A stretch of 7,313 bases of DNA, from contig CAZJGI010000137.1 of NCBI GenBank assembly GCA_964545315.1, positions 1 to 7,313 of the forward strand. The letters are read 5' to 3'. The DNA comes from JAAYJR01 sp964545315. Its GTDB lineage: Bacteria > Bacteroidota > Bacteroidia > Bacteroidales > Prolixibacteraceae. The notes below the pieces were generated by a model. That model saw only the letters and a program-made list of their open reading frames with translations. It was not told the origin of the DNA and ran no database searches. A program made the position numbers and the translations under genes. Shown piece by piece: positions 1 through 6,964 of this stretch; position 1 is the first letter of the stretch, and every line of letters begins with the position of its first letter.

Positions 1-1
1 A

Positions 2-508
2 ATAATTCAACATCCTTTTTTCAATAAGTTTAATAATGCTGGTCTTAATACCATAAGAGTTTGTTTATATCGTTCTGTGAAAGATAACAAAATAAAATTA
101 CTAAATTGTGCATTGCGAATGGGTATTGGAGGTTCTCTTGATAATGAAACAGCAGGTGGCATTGTTTGTTATATTGATCAAAATGGGTTAATGTGTGGAA
201 CTGCAAGGGATAAAAATGGAAAGAATTACTATTTTCATCCTGACACAAAACTTACATTTTCTGAAAAGATTCCTGCTTTTTCGGCATTGCTGGAATCTTC
301 AAACAAAATTTCAAGCAATATTTTCTATTCAAGGTTAACCAGTTTGGATTTCTGTTTAGATATTAATGAAGTATGGAGGCCAATTGAAGTTAATATTTTT
401 GGACAAACAATTCGTTTTTCACAATATGCAGGGACACCATTTTTTGGAGAGTTTTCAGACGAAGTAATTGAATATTGTATTAGAAATCATTGGGCACTGA
501 AAAGATAA
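2..508 (+). CDS. Sugar-transfer-associated ATP-grasp protein, C-terminal part (5' partial)
   Basis: The open frame runs without a stop from base 2, so the gene begins before the window; 168 residues are visible. The text fits the C-terminal half of the ATPgrasp_ST type: NTIRV at visible residues 16-20, the glycine-rich RMGIGGSLDN stretch followed by GGI at 39-54, HP at 79-80, and EVN at 129-131 after SLDF, where this fold places metal- and ATP-binding acidic residues. ATP-grasp enzymes ligate a carboxylate to an amine or similar nucleophile through an acyl phosphate. This subfamily occurs in polysaccharide loci, and its substrate is generally unknown. The GTG at 77 is not the start, because the conserved NTIRV motif lies upstream of it. 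Only 6 bases separate the stop from the next ATP-grasp gene, implying co-transcription. Family call fairly sure; substrate unknown. Confidence 0.82.
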   Translation: MIQHPFFNKFNNAGLNTIRVCLYRSVKDNKIKLLNCALRMGIGGSLDNETAGGIVCYIDQNGLMCGTARDKNGKNYYFHPDTKLTFSEKIPAFSALLESSNKISSNIFYSRLTSLDFCLDINEVWRPIEVNIFGQTIRFSQYAGTPFFGEFSDEVIEYCIRNHWALKR

Positions 509-514
509 AATGAA

Positions 515-1519
515 ATGAAAATCGCTATCCAATATAAACCGGGCACATTCAGCGAACGGTGGATAAAATATTGCGAGGAAAACAATATTGATTACAAGTT
601 GGTAAATTGTTATGAATATGATATCATTACGCAAATAGAAGACTGCGATGCCCTTATGTGGCATTTTGAGCATGCAAGTGCAAAAGATACTCTATTTGCT
701 AAGCAACTTTTATATTCAGTTCAGGCTGCTGGAAAGAAAGTGTTCCCTGATTATAATACCATGTGGCACTTTGATGATAAGGTTGGTCAGAAATATTTAC
801 TGGAAGCTATAGGTGCTCCTGTCGTGCCAACCTGGATTTTTTATAATAAAATGGACGCGTTGAAGTGGGTGGATAAAACTAATTTTCCTAAGGTTTTTAA
901 ACTGCGTGGTGGTGCCGGATCAGAACATGTGCAACTGGTAAATACAAAGCAAAAGGCTAAGAGATTAGTTAACAGGGCCTTTGGCAGGGGGTTCAGCCAG
1001 TATCAAGGTTTTAGCAACCTTAAAGAACGATATAGAAAATATAAAATAGGAAGCACTACAATATGGGACTTGATTAAAGGAGTAATCAGATTATTTCATC
1101 CACCTAAATATGCAAATGTTAGAGGAAAGGAAAAGGGATATTTATATTTGCAGGATTTTATTCCAAACAACAAATATGATATACGCGTTGTAGTAATTGG
1201 TGAAAAGGCATTTGCTATTAAACGTTTAGTACGTAAAAATGATTTTCGTGCATCCGGTAGCGGTGCAATTTTATATGATAAAGAGCATTTTAATGAAGAG
1301 GACATTCGATTAGCATTCAAAATTCATAAAAAGTTGAAAAGCCAGTGCACAGCAATGGATTTTATTTATGAAAAGGGACAACCTAAAATAACTGAAATTA
1401 GTTATGGATTTGTTGCGACCGGTTATGATCCATGTCCCGGTTATTGGGATAATGAACTTAATTGGCACGAGGGTGCATTTAATCCTTATGGGTGGATGGT
1501 AGATGAAGTTGTATATTAA
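515..1519 (+). CDS. RimK-like ATP-grasp protein of a glycan locus
   Basis: A complete 334-residue protein, presumably cytoplasmic (no signal peptide or clear membrane span). An N-terminal Rossmann-like region (1-80) precedes the ATP-grasp core: FKLRGGAGSEHV at 128-139 with candidate ATP lysine K129, the hinge-like YLQDFIP at 211-217, DIRVVVIG at 222-229 as in RimK and related ligases, K236 and R245 followed by SGSG, then metal-ligand candidates D282 (MDF) and E294 (TEIS). Such enzymes form amide bonds through an acyl phosphate; the acceptor here is unknown. The stretch between the ATP loop and the hinge is about 70 residues, basic and aromatic-rich, which looks longer than in a minimal RimK. 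An ATG at 510 hits a stop after one codon, so 515 is the start. It is the second ATP-grasp gene in a row but clearly a different subfamily from the first. Confidence 0.85.
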   Translation: MKIAIQYKPGTFSERWIKYCEENNIDYKLVNCYEYDIITQIEDCDALMWHFEHASAKDTLFAKQLLYSVQAAGKKVFPDYNTMWHFDDKVGQKYLLEAIGAPVVPTWIFYNKMDALKWVDKTNFPKVFKLRGGAGSEHVQLVNTKQKAKRLVNRAFGRGFSQYQGFSNLKERYRKYKIGSTTIWDLIKGVIRLFHPPKYANVRGKEKGYLYLQDFIPNNKYDIRVVVIGEKAFAIKRLVRKNDFRASGSGAILYDKEHFNEEDIRLAFKIHKKLKSQCTAMDFIYEKGQPKITEISYGFVATGYDPCPGYWDNELNWHEGAFNPYGWMVDEVVY

Positions 1520-1638
1520 TCATATGATTGCATTTTATAATTATAATATGCCGATTACCGGTTGTCATTGCCTTTAATTGATTACTGAAGTTTATTAATA
1601 ATGTGTCTAAGATTCATCTTTGCATTTAACTGAAAAAT
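1520..1638 (+). other. 119-base non-coding gap between the ATP-grasp pair and the glycosyltransferases
   Basis: This is the only sizeable gap in the window. It contains no ORF of note, no GC-rich hairpin followed by a T run, and hence no recognisable intrinsic terminator. It holds a perfect AT-only 12-base palindrome at 1535-1546 and an ACCGGT hexamer at 1557-1562. The gap may house a secondary promoter or mark the join of two gene blocks. The leader directly before the next start is A-rich (TGAAAAAT) with no Shine-Dalgarno core, as is common in Bacteroidota. Confidence 0.6.
1591..1622 (+). promoter_or_regulatory. Possible degenerate Bacteroidota-type promoter
   Basis: TTTA at 1591-1594 stands 20 bases before CATCTTTG at 1615-1622. 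The Bacteroidota primary sigma consensus is TTTG, about 19-21 bases, then TAnnTTTG; each box here has one mismatch. Transcription would begin near 1628, leaving a leader of only about 10 bases before the ATG at 1639. In sequence this AT-rich such a match can easily occur by chance, so this is a weak call. Confidence 0.25.
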
Positions 1639-2520
1639 ATGCAAAAAAAAGAAGATCCTTTGGTCACTGTTATGATGCCGGTATATAACGGTGAAAGAAC
1701 CATAAAATTTGCTATTAAGTCTTTATTTTTTCAAACTTACCCAAACTGGTTATGTTTAATCGTAAATGATGGCAGTACAGACAGCACACCCGAAATATTA
1801 AAACAATATGAATCGGACCACCGCTTCAAGATACTTAATTTGCCTAAAAACAAGGGCAGGGGATATGCACGACAAGTGGCACTGGAAAATGCTGAAGGAG
1901 AGTACTTGGCATATTTGGATGCAGATGATTTTTATCATTTTGAAAAATTAGAAAAACAAGTAAATTATTTAATTGAACACCCTGAGGTTTCCTTGGTTGC
2001 TTGTGGTCTTGGTACCTTCGATGATAAGAAAAGATTGAGAACTATACGTGCAAAAGGAGATAACAATATAAAAAAGCATAAGGAAAATAATATTATTTCA
2101 GGATTTTCTCTAGCTACCTCATTGATCAGATTAGATGATGCAAAACAATTTAAATACAGGATTAATTTGGCGAGTGCAGAAGATGTAGATTATTTTGACA
2201 AGTTTCTTTTAGGGAAAAAATACTTTATTTTGAATGAAGTGCTCTACTATTATTTTGAATTCGGTTCAACGACTTCAAACAAAATCCTGACTTATTATTC
2301 AAAGGGTATTAAATCAGATGTATTTTTAATTAAGAGAAAAGTATTTGTTGGATTAAAACAGCTTATGAAATCCATAATAAAATTCATCATTTACTTTTTT
2401 TTACTTCCGATTTTGGGAGTTGACTTTTTTTTGAAGAGGAGAGGCAATGACCCAACTCAATTTGAGCTGGAAGAATTTAAAAAAATAATTGATCTTCTAC
2501 TTTATAAATATGAGACCTAA
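1639..2520 (+). CDS. Family 2-type glycosyltransferase (GT-A fold)
   Basis: A 293-residue transferase that should move a sugar from a nucleotide-sugar donor to a carrier-linked acceptor at the cytoplasmic membrane face. The GT-A domain starts at once: VTVMMPVYNGE at 9-19, the nucleotide-binding NDGSTD at 43-48, and the metal-binding DXD-type motif LDADD at 93-97. A later acidic SAEDVDYF at 179-186 sits where these enzymes usually carry the catalytic-base region. A hydrophobic segment at about 245-265 in a basic setting suggests C-terminal membrane attachment. The ATG at 1639 lies 9 residues before the first beta strand, the normal distance. Eight adenines follow the start codon (1643-1650), and two T8 runs lie in the membrane-segment region. 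The 3' end overlaps the next gene by 11 bases, suggesting translational coupling. Family sure, sugar specificity unknown. Confidence 0.92.
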   Translation: MQKKEDPLVTVMMPVYNGERTIKFAIKSLFFQTYPNWLCLIVNDGSTDSTPEILKQYESDHRFKILNLPKNKGRGYARQVALENAEGEYLAYLDADDFYHFEKLEKQVNYLIEHPEVSLVACGLGTFDDKKRLRTIRAKGDNNIKKHKENNIISGFSLATSLIRLDDAKQFKYRINLASAEDVDYFDKFLLGKKYFILNEVLYYYFEFGSTTSNKILTYYSKGIKSDVFLIKRKVFVGLKQLMKSIIKFIIYFFLLPILGVDFFLKRRGNDPTQFELEEFKKIIDLLLYKYET

Positions 2521-3571
2521 GATTTCAATAATTGTTCCTGTCTATAATGTTGATAATTACCTCGAAGATTGCCTTAATAGTCTTATTAATCAAACATGTC
2601 AGGAAATCGAAATTATTTTAATAAATGATGGTTCGACAGATTTATCTGGAAAAATATGTCAAGGATTTGAGGGTAAAGACAAACGAATTAAATATTTTCA
2701 TAGAAACAATCAGGGCGTTGCATCTTCAAGAAATTTTGGAATTCAAATTGCGACTGGTGATTTCATTTTATTTGTTGATTCAGATGATTGGATTGATGCT
2801 GAAACATGTGAGGTATCATATAATTTAGCATTAAAAAATAGTGCTGACGTTGTAATGTTTTCTTATATACGGGAGTATCCTAAAAAATCTATTAAAAAGA
2901 AAATTAATATCAAAGAAGGATTATATGAGTATGAAAAGTTAAAAAATACTATTCAAAGAAGAATGGTTGGTCTTCAAGGTTCAGAGTTAAAGTATCCCAG
3001 TAATGCGGACTCACTATCTCCGGTATGCATGAAATTATACTGCGCTAATATATTGAAAAATTCAGGAGTAAAATTCTTGGATATTGAACTTATTGGCTCT
3101 GCAGAAGATGCTTTATTTAATTTAGAGTGTTTTTCTTTTGTAAAACGTTTTGTTTTTATAAATAAACACTTTTATCATTATCGAAAGGGAATTAAAAGCA
3201 CTTTAACTACTGTTTATAGGCCTTGGTTGCATGAAAAGTGGACTGTATTGCATAAACAAATGGATTTTGTTATTTGTCAAAATAATTTGGGAGAAAATTT
3301 TAAGGAGGCATTGAATAATCGCATTTGCATGTCAATTATTGGTTTAGGCTTCAATGAACTAAATGCTGCAAATAATAAAAATGCTATTCAAAAAATTCGA
3401 TTCTTAAAAGAAGTTCTTAGAACGCCAGAATATGTTGCTGCTTATAAAAAGTTACAATATCAATATTTCCCCTTGCATTGGTGGTTTTTTTTTCTGTTTG
3501 CAAAACTTCATTTTGGGATAGGGCTTTATTTGATTCTTCTTGTTATGAAAAAGCTTAAAAACAAGTTATAA
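2510..3571 (+). CDS. Family 2-type glycosyltransferase (GT-A fold), second copy
   Basis: A 353-residue inverting-type transferase counted from the ATG at 2510. The start was chosen because ISIIVPVYNV then begins at residue 5, normal for the family; a TTG at 2489 would add only 7 residues and deepen the overlap. Motifs: NDGSTD at 39-44, the HRNNQGVASSRN acceptor-side stretch at 64-75, DXD-type VDSDD at 89-93, PVCMKLY at 171-177 (the usual NKLY-like position), and SAED at 197-200. An aromatic, hydrophobic C-terminus (about 322-346) with a lysine-rich tail suggests membrane association. It resembles EpsJ-like enzymes of exopolysaccharide clusters. It differs widely from the preceding transferase outside the motifs, so it is not a recent duplicate. 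The T9 run at 3485-3493 encodes part of the Phe-rich tail. Donor and linkage unknown. Confidence 0.92.
   Translation: MRPKISIIVPVYNVDNYLEDCLNSLINQTCQEIEIILINDGSTDLSGKICQGFEGKDKRIKYFHRNNQGVASSRNFGIQIATGDFILFVDSDDWIDAETCEVSYNLALKNSADVVMFSYIREYPKKSIKKKINIKEGLYEYEKLKNTIQRRMVGLQGSELKYPSNADSLSPVCMKLYCANILKNSGVKFLDIELIGSAEDALFNLECFSFVKRFVFINKHFYHYRKGIKSTLTTVYRPWLHEKWTVLHKQMDFVICQNNLGENFKEALNNRICMSIIGLGFNELNAANNKNAIQKIRFLKEVLRTPEYVAAYKKLQYQYFPLHWWFFFLFAKLHFGIGLYLILLVMKKLKNKL
3485..3493 (+). repeat. T9 homopolymer inside the second family 2 transferase
   Basis: Nine consecutive thymines encode the Phe-Phe-Phe run in the hydrophobic C-terminal tail. A slip of one base would alter the last 25 or so residues while leaving the catalytic domain whole. 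It is the longest homopolymer I found; runs of 8 occur at 1643-1650 (A), 2395-2402 (T) and 2425-2432 (T). Low GC content alone may explain them. Confidence 0.6.
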
Positions 3572-3580
3572 TTATAGTAA

Positions 3581-4702
3581 ATGAGTAAAATTCTATATGT
3601 TGCAACCAGCGATATTCACTTAAAAACTTTTCATCTCCCTTATTTAAAATGGTTAAAAAGTCAGGAGCATGACGTTTCATTGGCAATTGAGAACCGGGGT
3701 GACATTGAATTTAAAAATATCGATCATATTTATTATTTAAAATTTCCCCGCTCCCTAAAAATAATAACCTATTTTTCAACTTATAAAAGATTAAAATCGA
3801 TCATTAAAAATAACCATTTTGATTTGATACATTGTCACACCCCGTTTCCCGGTGCAATTACCAGGTTGGCTGTCAGAAAAGCTCGTAAAAATGGAACCAA
3901 AGTTTTATATACTGCCCATGGATTTCATTTTTTTAAGGGAGCCCCTTTGAAGAATTGGTTTTTATTTTATCCGGCAGAGTATATATTAAGTGCTTTAACG
4001 GATGGCATTGTAGCAATAAACAGTGAGGATTTTGGATACATAAAAGGTAAGATGCTGCATAAAGAATCATTTTTAATTAAAGGCATTGGCATTGATACAG
4101 CTAAATTTAAAACATACAATGCAGAAGAAATTCAAACCACAAGGAAAGAATTAGGTTATTTGTCAGAGCATTTTATATTATTGTATATAGCAGGATTCAA
4201 TTATAATAAAAACCATCATTTTATTATTAATGCAATCCCAAAATTAAAAAAGAAGATTCCGGAATTAAAGGTAATTTTTGCAGGTAAAGGAAAATTATTA
4301 AATGAAATGTTATTGCTGTCAACTAAGAATAATTTAACAGATACTATAGATTTTATAGGATTTCGGTATGATATTGAAAAATTTGCCGCTATCGCAGATA
4401 TAGGGATTTCGGCCAGCCGGCGTGAAGGATTTGATATGGGTATTTCTGAAGAGATGATATGCTCAATACCGGTTGTTGCATCATTTAACAGAGGGCATAA
4501 AGAAATTATTGATCATGGCTATAATGGATTTATGTATACTCAGGGTGATGCTCAAGCTTTTATTAATTATATTTTAAGGTTACATGATAATCCATTATTA
4601 CGGAAAACTATGGGAGAAAACAGTTTTAAAAAAGCTCAGGAATTTACTATAGAGGAATCATTACAAACAATGTCCAATATTTATAAACGGTACCTTAATT
4701 AG
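3581..4702 (+). CDS. Family 4-type glycosyltransferase (GT-B fold), EpsD-like
   Basis: A 373-residue retaining-type transferase with two Rossmann-like halves. The N-terminal half carries DLIHCHTPFPG at 81-91 and YTAHGFHFFKGAP at 110-122, a stretch typical of EpsD/CapM-like transferases of exopolysaccharide loci. The C-terminal donor-binding half has YIAGFNYNKNH at 202-212, VIFAGKG at 231-237, the E-x7-E pair E282/E290, and NRGHKEIIDHGYNGF at 303-317. The residues inside E-x7-E (GFDMGIS) differ from the common GLPxxxx form, but both glutamates are kept. Length is normal, and the ATG at 3581 sits two residues before the first strand (KILYVAT). It lies 9 bases after the previous gene and 9 before the next, hence in the same operon. 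Likely a cytoplasmic or membrane-peripheral enzyme of polysaccharide assembly; sugar unknown. Confidence 0.9.
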   Translation: MSKILYVATSDIHLKTFHLPYLKWLKSQEHDVSLAIENRGDIEFKNIDHIYYLKFPRSLKIITYFSTYKRLKSIIKNNHFDLIHCHTPFPGAITRLAVRKARKNGTKVLYTAHGFHFFKGAPLKNWFLFYPAEYILSALTDGIVAINSEDFGYIKGKMLHKESFLIKGIGIDTAKFKTYNAEEIQTTRKELGYLSEHFILLYIAGFNYNKNHHFIINAIPKLKKKIPELKVIFAGKGKLLNEMLLLSTKNNLTDTIDFIGFRYDIEKFAAIADIGISASRREGFDMGISEEMICSIPVVASFNRGHKEIIDHGYNGFMYTQGDAQAFINYILRLHDNPLLRKTMGENSFKKAQEFTIEESLQTMSNIYKRYLN

Positions 4703-4711
4703 AACTTATTT

Positions 4712-5797
4712 ATGACCAATTATAATAAAAAAGCCATTTGTTTTATTACCTCATGTCTAAAGCTTGGTGGTTTAGAGAATGCTGTTGCGGTTATGGCTGA
4801 ATATTTTAATAAAGAAAATTATAAAGTAAATATTGTTACCATTTATAAATATCCCCACTTTTATAAATTAAGTCCTCAGATTAGTGTGCTCGAACCCAAT
4901 TTCTCCAAAAAATACTTAGGTAAGTATTTATATTATTTAAAAATAGTCTTATTCCTACGAAAGGAAATAAAGAAAATATCACCTGATCGTATTATTTCTT
5001 ACGGAGACTGGTCAAATTTTTTAGTATTACTGGCAGTTAAAGGATTACATATAAAAACTTATATTTCAGACCGTGCTAGTCCCGGATTGAAATTTCCGCT
5101 TCATATTAAGCTTTTAAGAAGGATTTTATATCCCGGAGCAACTGGTATTATTGCACAAACCCAAAGGGCAGCTCAGCAAAAAAAGGAAATGTTGGGTTCA
5201 AAAGTTAATGTTAAAGTAATTCCTAATCCTGTACGTCCCGTAAAAATATATCCGGAAGTTAAAAAAGAAAATATAATTTTAGCGGTGGCAAGGCATTATC
5301 CTGTGAAGGGCCTTGACAGGCTTATTGAATCTTTTGAGTTGGTCAAATCGCCAGGCTGGATACTCCATATTGCCGGTAGTAAGGGTCCTGCTACTATCCA
5401 CCTGAAAAAAATAGTTTATGAATTTAATCTTGCGAATAGAGTAGTATTTCTTGGTGGTGTAAAAGAAATAGACCTTGTCTATGCAAGGAGCAGCATATTT
5501 GTATTGCCCTCTCATAGTGAAGGTTTCCCCAACGCTTTGATAGAAGGAATGGCACACGGACTGGCATGTATAAGTTTCGATGTAAATGCAGGCCCTGCTG
5601 AAATTATCAAACATGGCGTGAATGGTTTGCTGGTTGAAAATGGTAATATAAAAGAACTTGCTAGAAGTATTCAATTATTAATAGATGACCCCATATTTAG
5701 GCAAAAACTGGGAGCAGAGGCAAAAAATATAAAAGAGGAGCTTTCTTTAGGTAAAATAGGGAAAATGTATAAAGATTTTATTTTTGAAAAGGTATGA
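4712..5797 (+). CDS. Family 4-type glycosyltransferase (GT-B fold), PglH/PglJ-like pattern
   Basis: A 361-residue GT-B enzyme. The N-terminal half begins FITSCLKLGGLENAV at 11-25, the glycine-rich acceptor-side loop of family 4 transferases, and SDRASP at 119-124 sits where relatives have SERNxP. The donor-binding half shows VARHYPVKGLDRLIESF at 192-208, HIAGSKG at 219-225, VVFLGGV at 244-250, and LPSHSEGFPNALIEGMAHG at 265-283, with the E-x7-E pair E270/E278. GPAEIIKHGVNGLLV follows at 294-308. The pattern resembles PglH/PglJ-type N-acetylhexosaminyl transferases, but that specificity is a guess. The stop codon shares four bases (ATGA) with the start of the deacetylase-like gene, so the two are probably translated in a coupled way. 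Confidence 0.92.
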   Translation: MTNYNKKAICFITSCLKLGGLENAVAVMAEYFNKENYKVNIVTIYKYPHFYKLSPQISVLEPNFSKKYLGKYLYYLKIVLFLRKEIKKISPDRIISYGDWSNFLVLLAVKGLHIKTYISDRASPGLKFPLHIKLLRRILYPGATGIIAQTQRAAQQKKEMLGSKVNVKVIPNPVRPVKIYPEVKKENIILAVARHYPVKGLDRLIESFELVKSPGWILHIAGSKGPATIHLKKIVYEFNLANRVVFLGGVKEIDLVYARSSIFVLPSHSEGFPNALIEGMAHGLACISFDVNAGPAEIIKHGVNGLLVENGNIKELARSIQLLIDDPIFRQKLGAEAKNIKEELSLGKIGKMYKDFIFEKV

Positions 5798-6930
5798 TAC
5801 ACAAAATTAATAGAACACTCCGCATCAATGTAAAAAATATACCCGGATGGCATACAAAACGCAAAATATTAATAATTGAAGCAGATGATTGGGGTAGTAT
5901 CCGAATGCCTTCAAATGAAACTTATTTTCGTTTGAAAAAATGGAAGAGAGACCTGGTCGGTGAAAATGTTTTTGATAAATTCGATACTATTGAAAGTGCT
6001 GAAGATCTCTATGCATTATTCAGGTTATTGAAAAGCTATAGGGACAAGAACGGTAATTTTGCAAAAATGACTCCTTTTTGTAATGTAGCCAATCCTGATT
6101 TTGGAAAAATAAAAAATGACAATTTTCAAACATATCATTATAAAACTTATAAGGAAACAATAGATCATTACCAGCAGGTCAGCAGTATTTTTGATCTTTG
6201 GGAGCAAGGAATAAAAGAAGGAATATTTTTTCCACAATACCATGGAAGGGAACATCTTACTGTTCCATTATATATGAGATATTTGCAAACAGGTAATGAA
6301 GACTTGCTTTTTGGATTCGAAAATGAATTTTGCAGCGTTCCGCTAAATAATATGCCGGCAATAGTGAAAAGTTTCAGGCCTGGTTTTTATTTTGATAGCC
6401 AGGAAGATTTTTCCTTTCTTGAAAACGCTTTGACAGATGGTGTTTTAATATTTAGAGATACATTTGGGATTAATCCCGATGTTTTTTGTCCTTCGAATGC
6501 TGTCTTTCACGATAAATTTAAACCGTTGTTACTTGAATCGGGAATTAAAACTACCGTTGAAACTGGTAAACGATATATTCCTGATGGTAATGGAGGATAT
6601 ACTACAAAATATTATATTAATGGTCGTAAAGATAAATCAGGTATCATTACTTATGGCCGTAATTGCCTGTTTGAACCTTTGAAAGATGGATTGGAAATAA
6701 GCCTTAAGAATGTAATGAATCAAATCAAAGCTTCTTTTCGCTGGAGGAAACCTGCAATAATTGCAACTCACAGAGTAAATTTTGTCGGAGGTTTATATAA
6801 TGGAAACAGGGAAATGGGACTTAAAGCTCTGGGATTGTTGCTTGAAAAAGTTTTAGAAACATGGCCTGATGTTGAATTCATGAATTCTTCTGAATTTTCC
6901 AAGCTGATCCATAATTACCTGGAAAAATAA
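5794..6930 (+). CDS. Divergent NodB-type polysaccharide deacetylase-like protein
   Basis: A 378-residue protein whose ordered motifs fit the glycoside hydrolase/deacetylase superfamily. IIEADDWGS at 27-35 gives the paired aspartates D31/D32 (NodB motif 1). HGREH at 150-154 is the H-x3-H metal site (motif 2). FRPGF at 194-198 is an Arg-Pro motif, and ATHRVNF at 324-330 supplies the C-terminal histidine. If active it would remove acetyl groups, probably N-acetyl from a sugar, with a divalent metal. Motifs 1 and 2 are about 120 residues apart, more than in a compact NodB domain, so an insertion lies between them. No signal peptide is visible, which points to a cytoplasmic substrate such as a lipid-linked oligosaccharide or sugar precursor. 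The ATGA overlap ties it to the upstream transferase. Similar proteins are often labelled polysaccharide (de)acetylase; the direction of reaction is unproven. Confidence 0.7.
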   Translation: MIHKINRTLRINVKNIPGWHTKRKILIIEADDWGSIRMPSNETYFRLKKWKRDLVGENVFDKFDTIESAEDLYALFRLLKSYRDKNGNFAKMTPFCNVANPDFGKIKNDNFQTYHYKTYKETIDHYQQVSSIFDLWEQGIKEGIFFPQYHGREHLTVPLYMRYLQTGNEDLLFGFENEFCSVPLNNMPAIVKSFRPGFYFDSQEDFSFLENALTDGVLIFRDTFGINPDVFCPSNAVFHDKFKPLLLESGIKTTVETGKRYIPDGNGGYTTKYYINGRKDKSGIITYGRNCLFEPLKDGLEISLKNVMNQIKASFRWRKPAIIATHRVNFVGGLYNGNREMGLKALGLLLEKVLETWPDVEFMNSSEFSKLIHNYLEK

Positions 6931-6964
6931 ATTGTAAAAATTTTTTTAGAACAGCTTCACAAAT
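6931..6964 (+). other. 34-base spacer before the CapK-like gene
   Basis: The spacer contains A5 directly followed by T7 and then ordinary sequence. There is no GC stem, so no intrinsic terminator can be supported, and no promoter boxes are seen. Read-through from the deacetylase-like gene is the simplest reading. Confidence 0.5.

Noticed and set aside
77..79. GTG as the start of the first gene
   Set aside because: The same frame is open back to base 2 and encodes the conserved NTIRV motif upstream, so this is an internal valine codon of a gene cut by the window edge.
1096..1320. 74-codon open frame on the - strand
   Set aside because: It is opposite the conserved DIRVVV core of the RimK-like ATP-grasp gene and shows no recognisable domain.
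1535..1546. Perfect 12-base palindrome as an operator
   Set aside because: It is made only of A and T in very AT-rich DNA, has no partner site, and is far from the candidate promoter boxes.
1639..3571. Recent tandem duplication of the two family 2 transferases
   Set aside because: They share only family motifs (PVYN, NDGSTD, DXD); lengths, C-terminal domains and intervening residues differ throughout.
5279..5674. 131-codon open frame on the - strand
   Set aside because: It lies wholly inside the second family 4 transferase, whose conserved motifs cover the same bases, and its translation shows no recognisable domain. It is a shadow of AT-rich coding sequence.
6935..6947. A5-T7 tract as a terminator after the deacetylase-like gene
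   Set aside because: There is no GC-containing stem before the T run and the next gene begins 18 bases later in the same direction.
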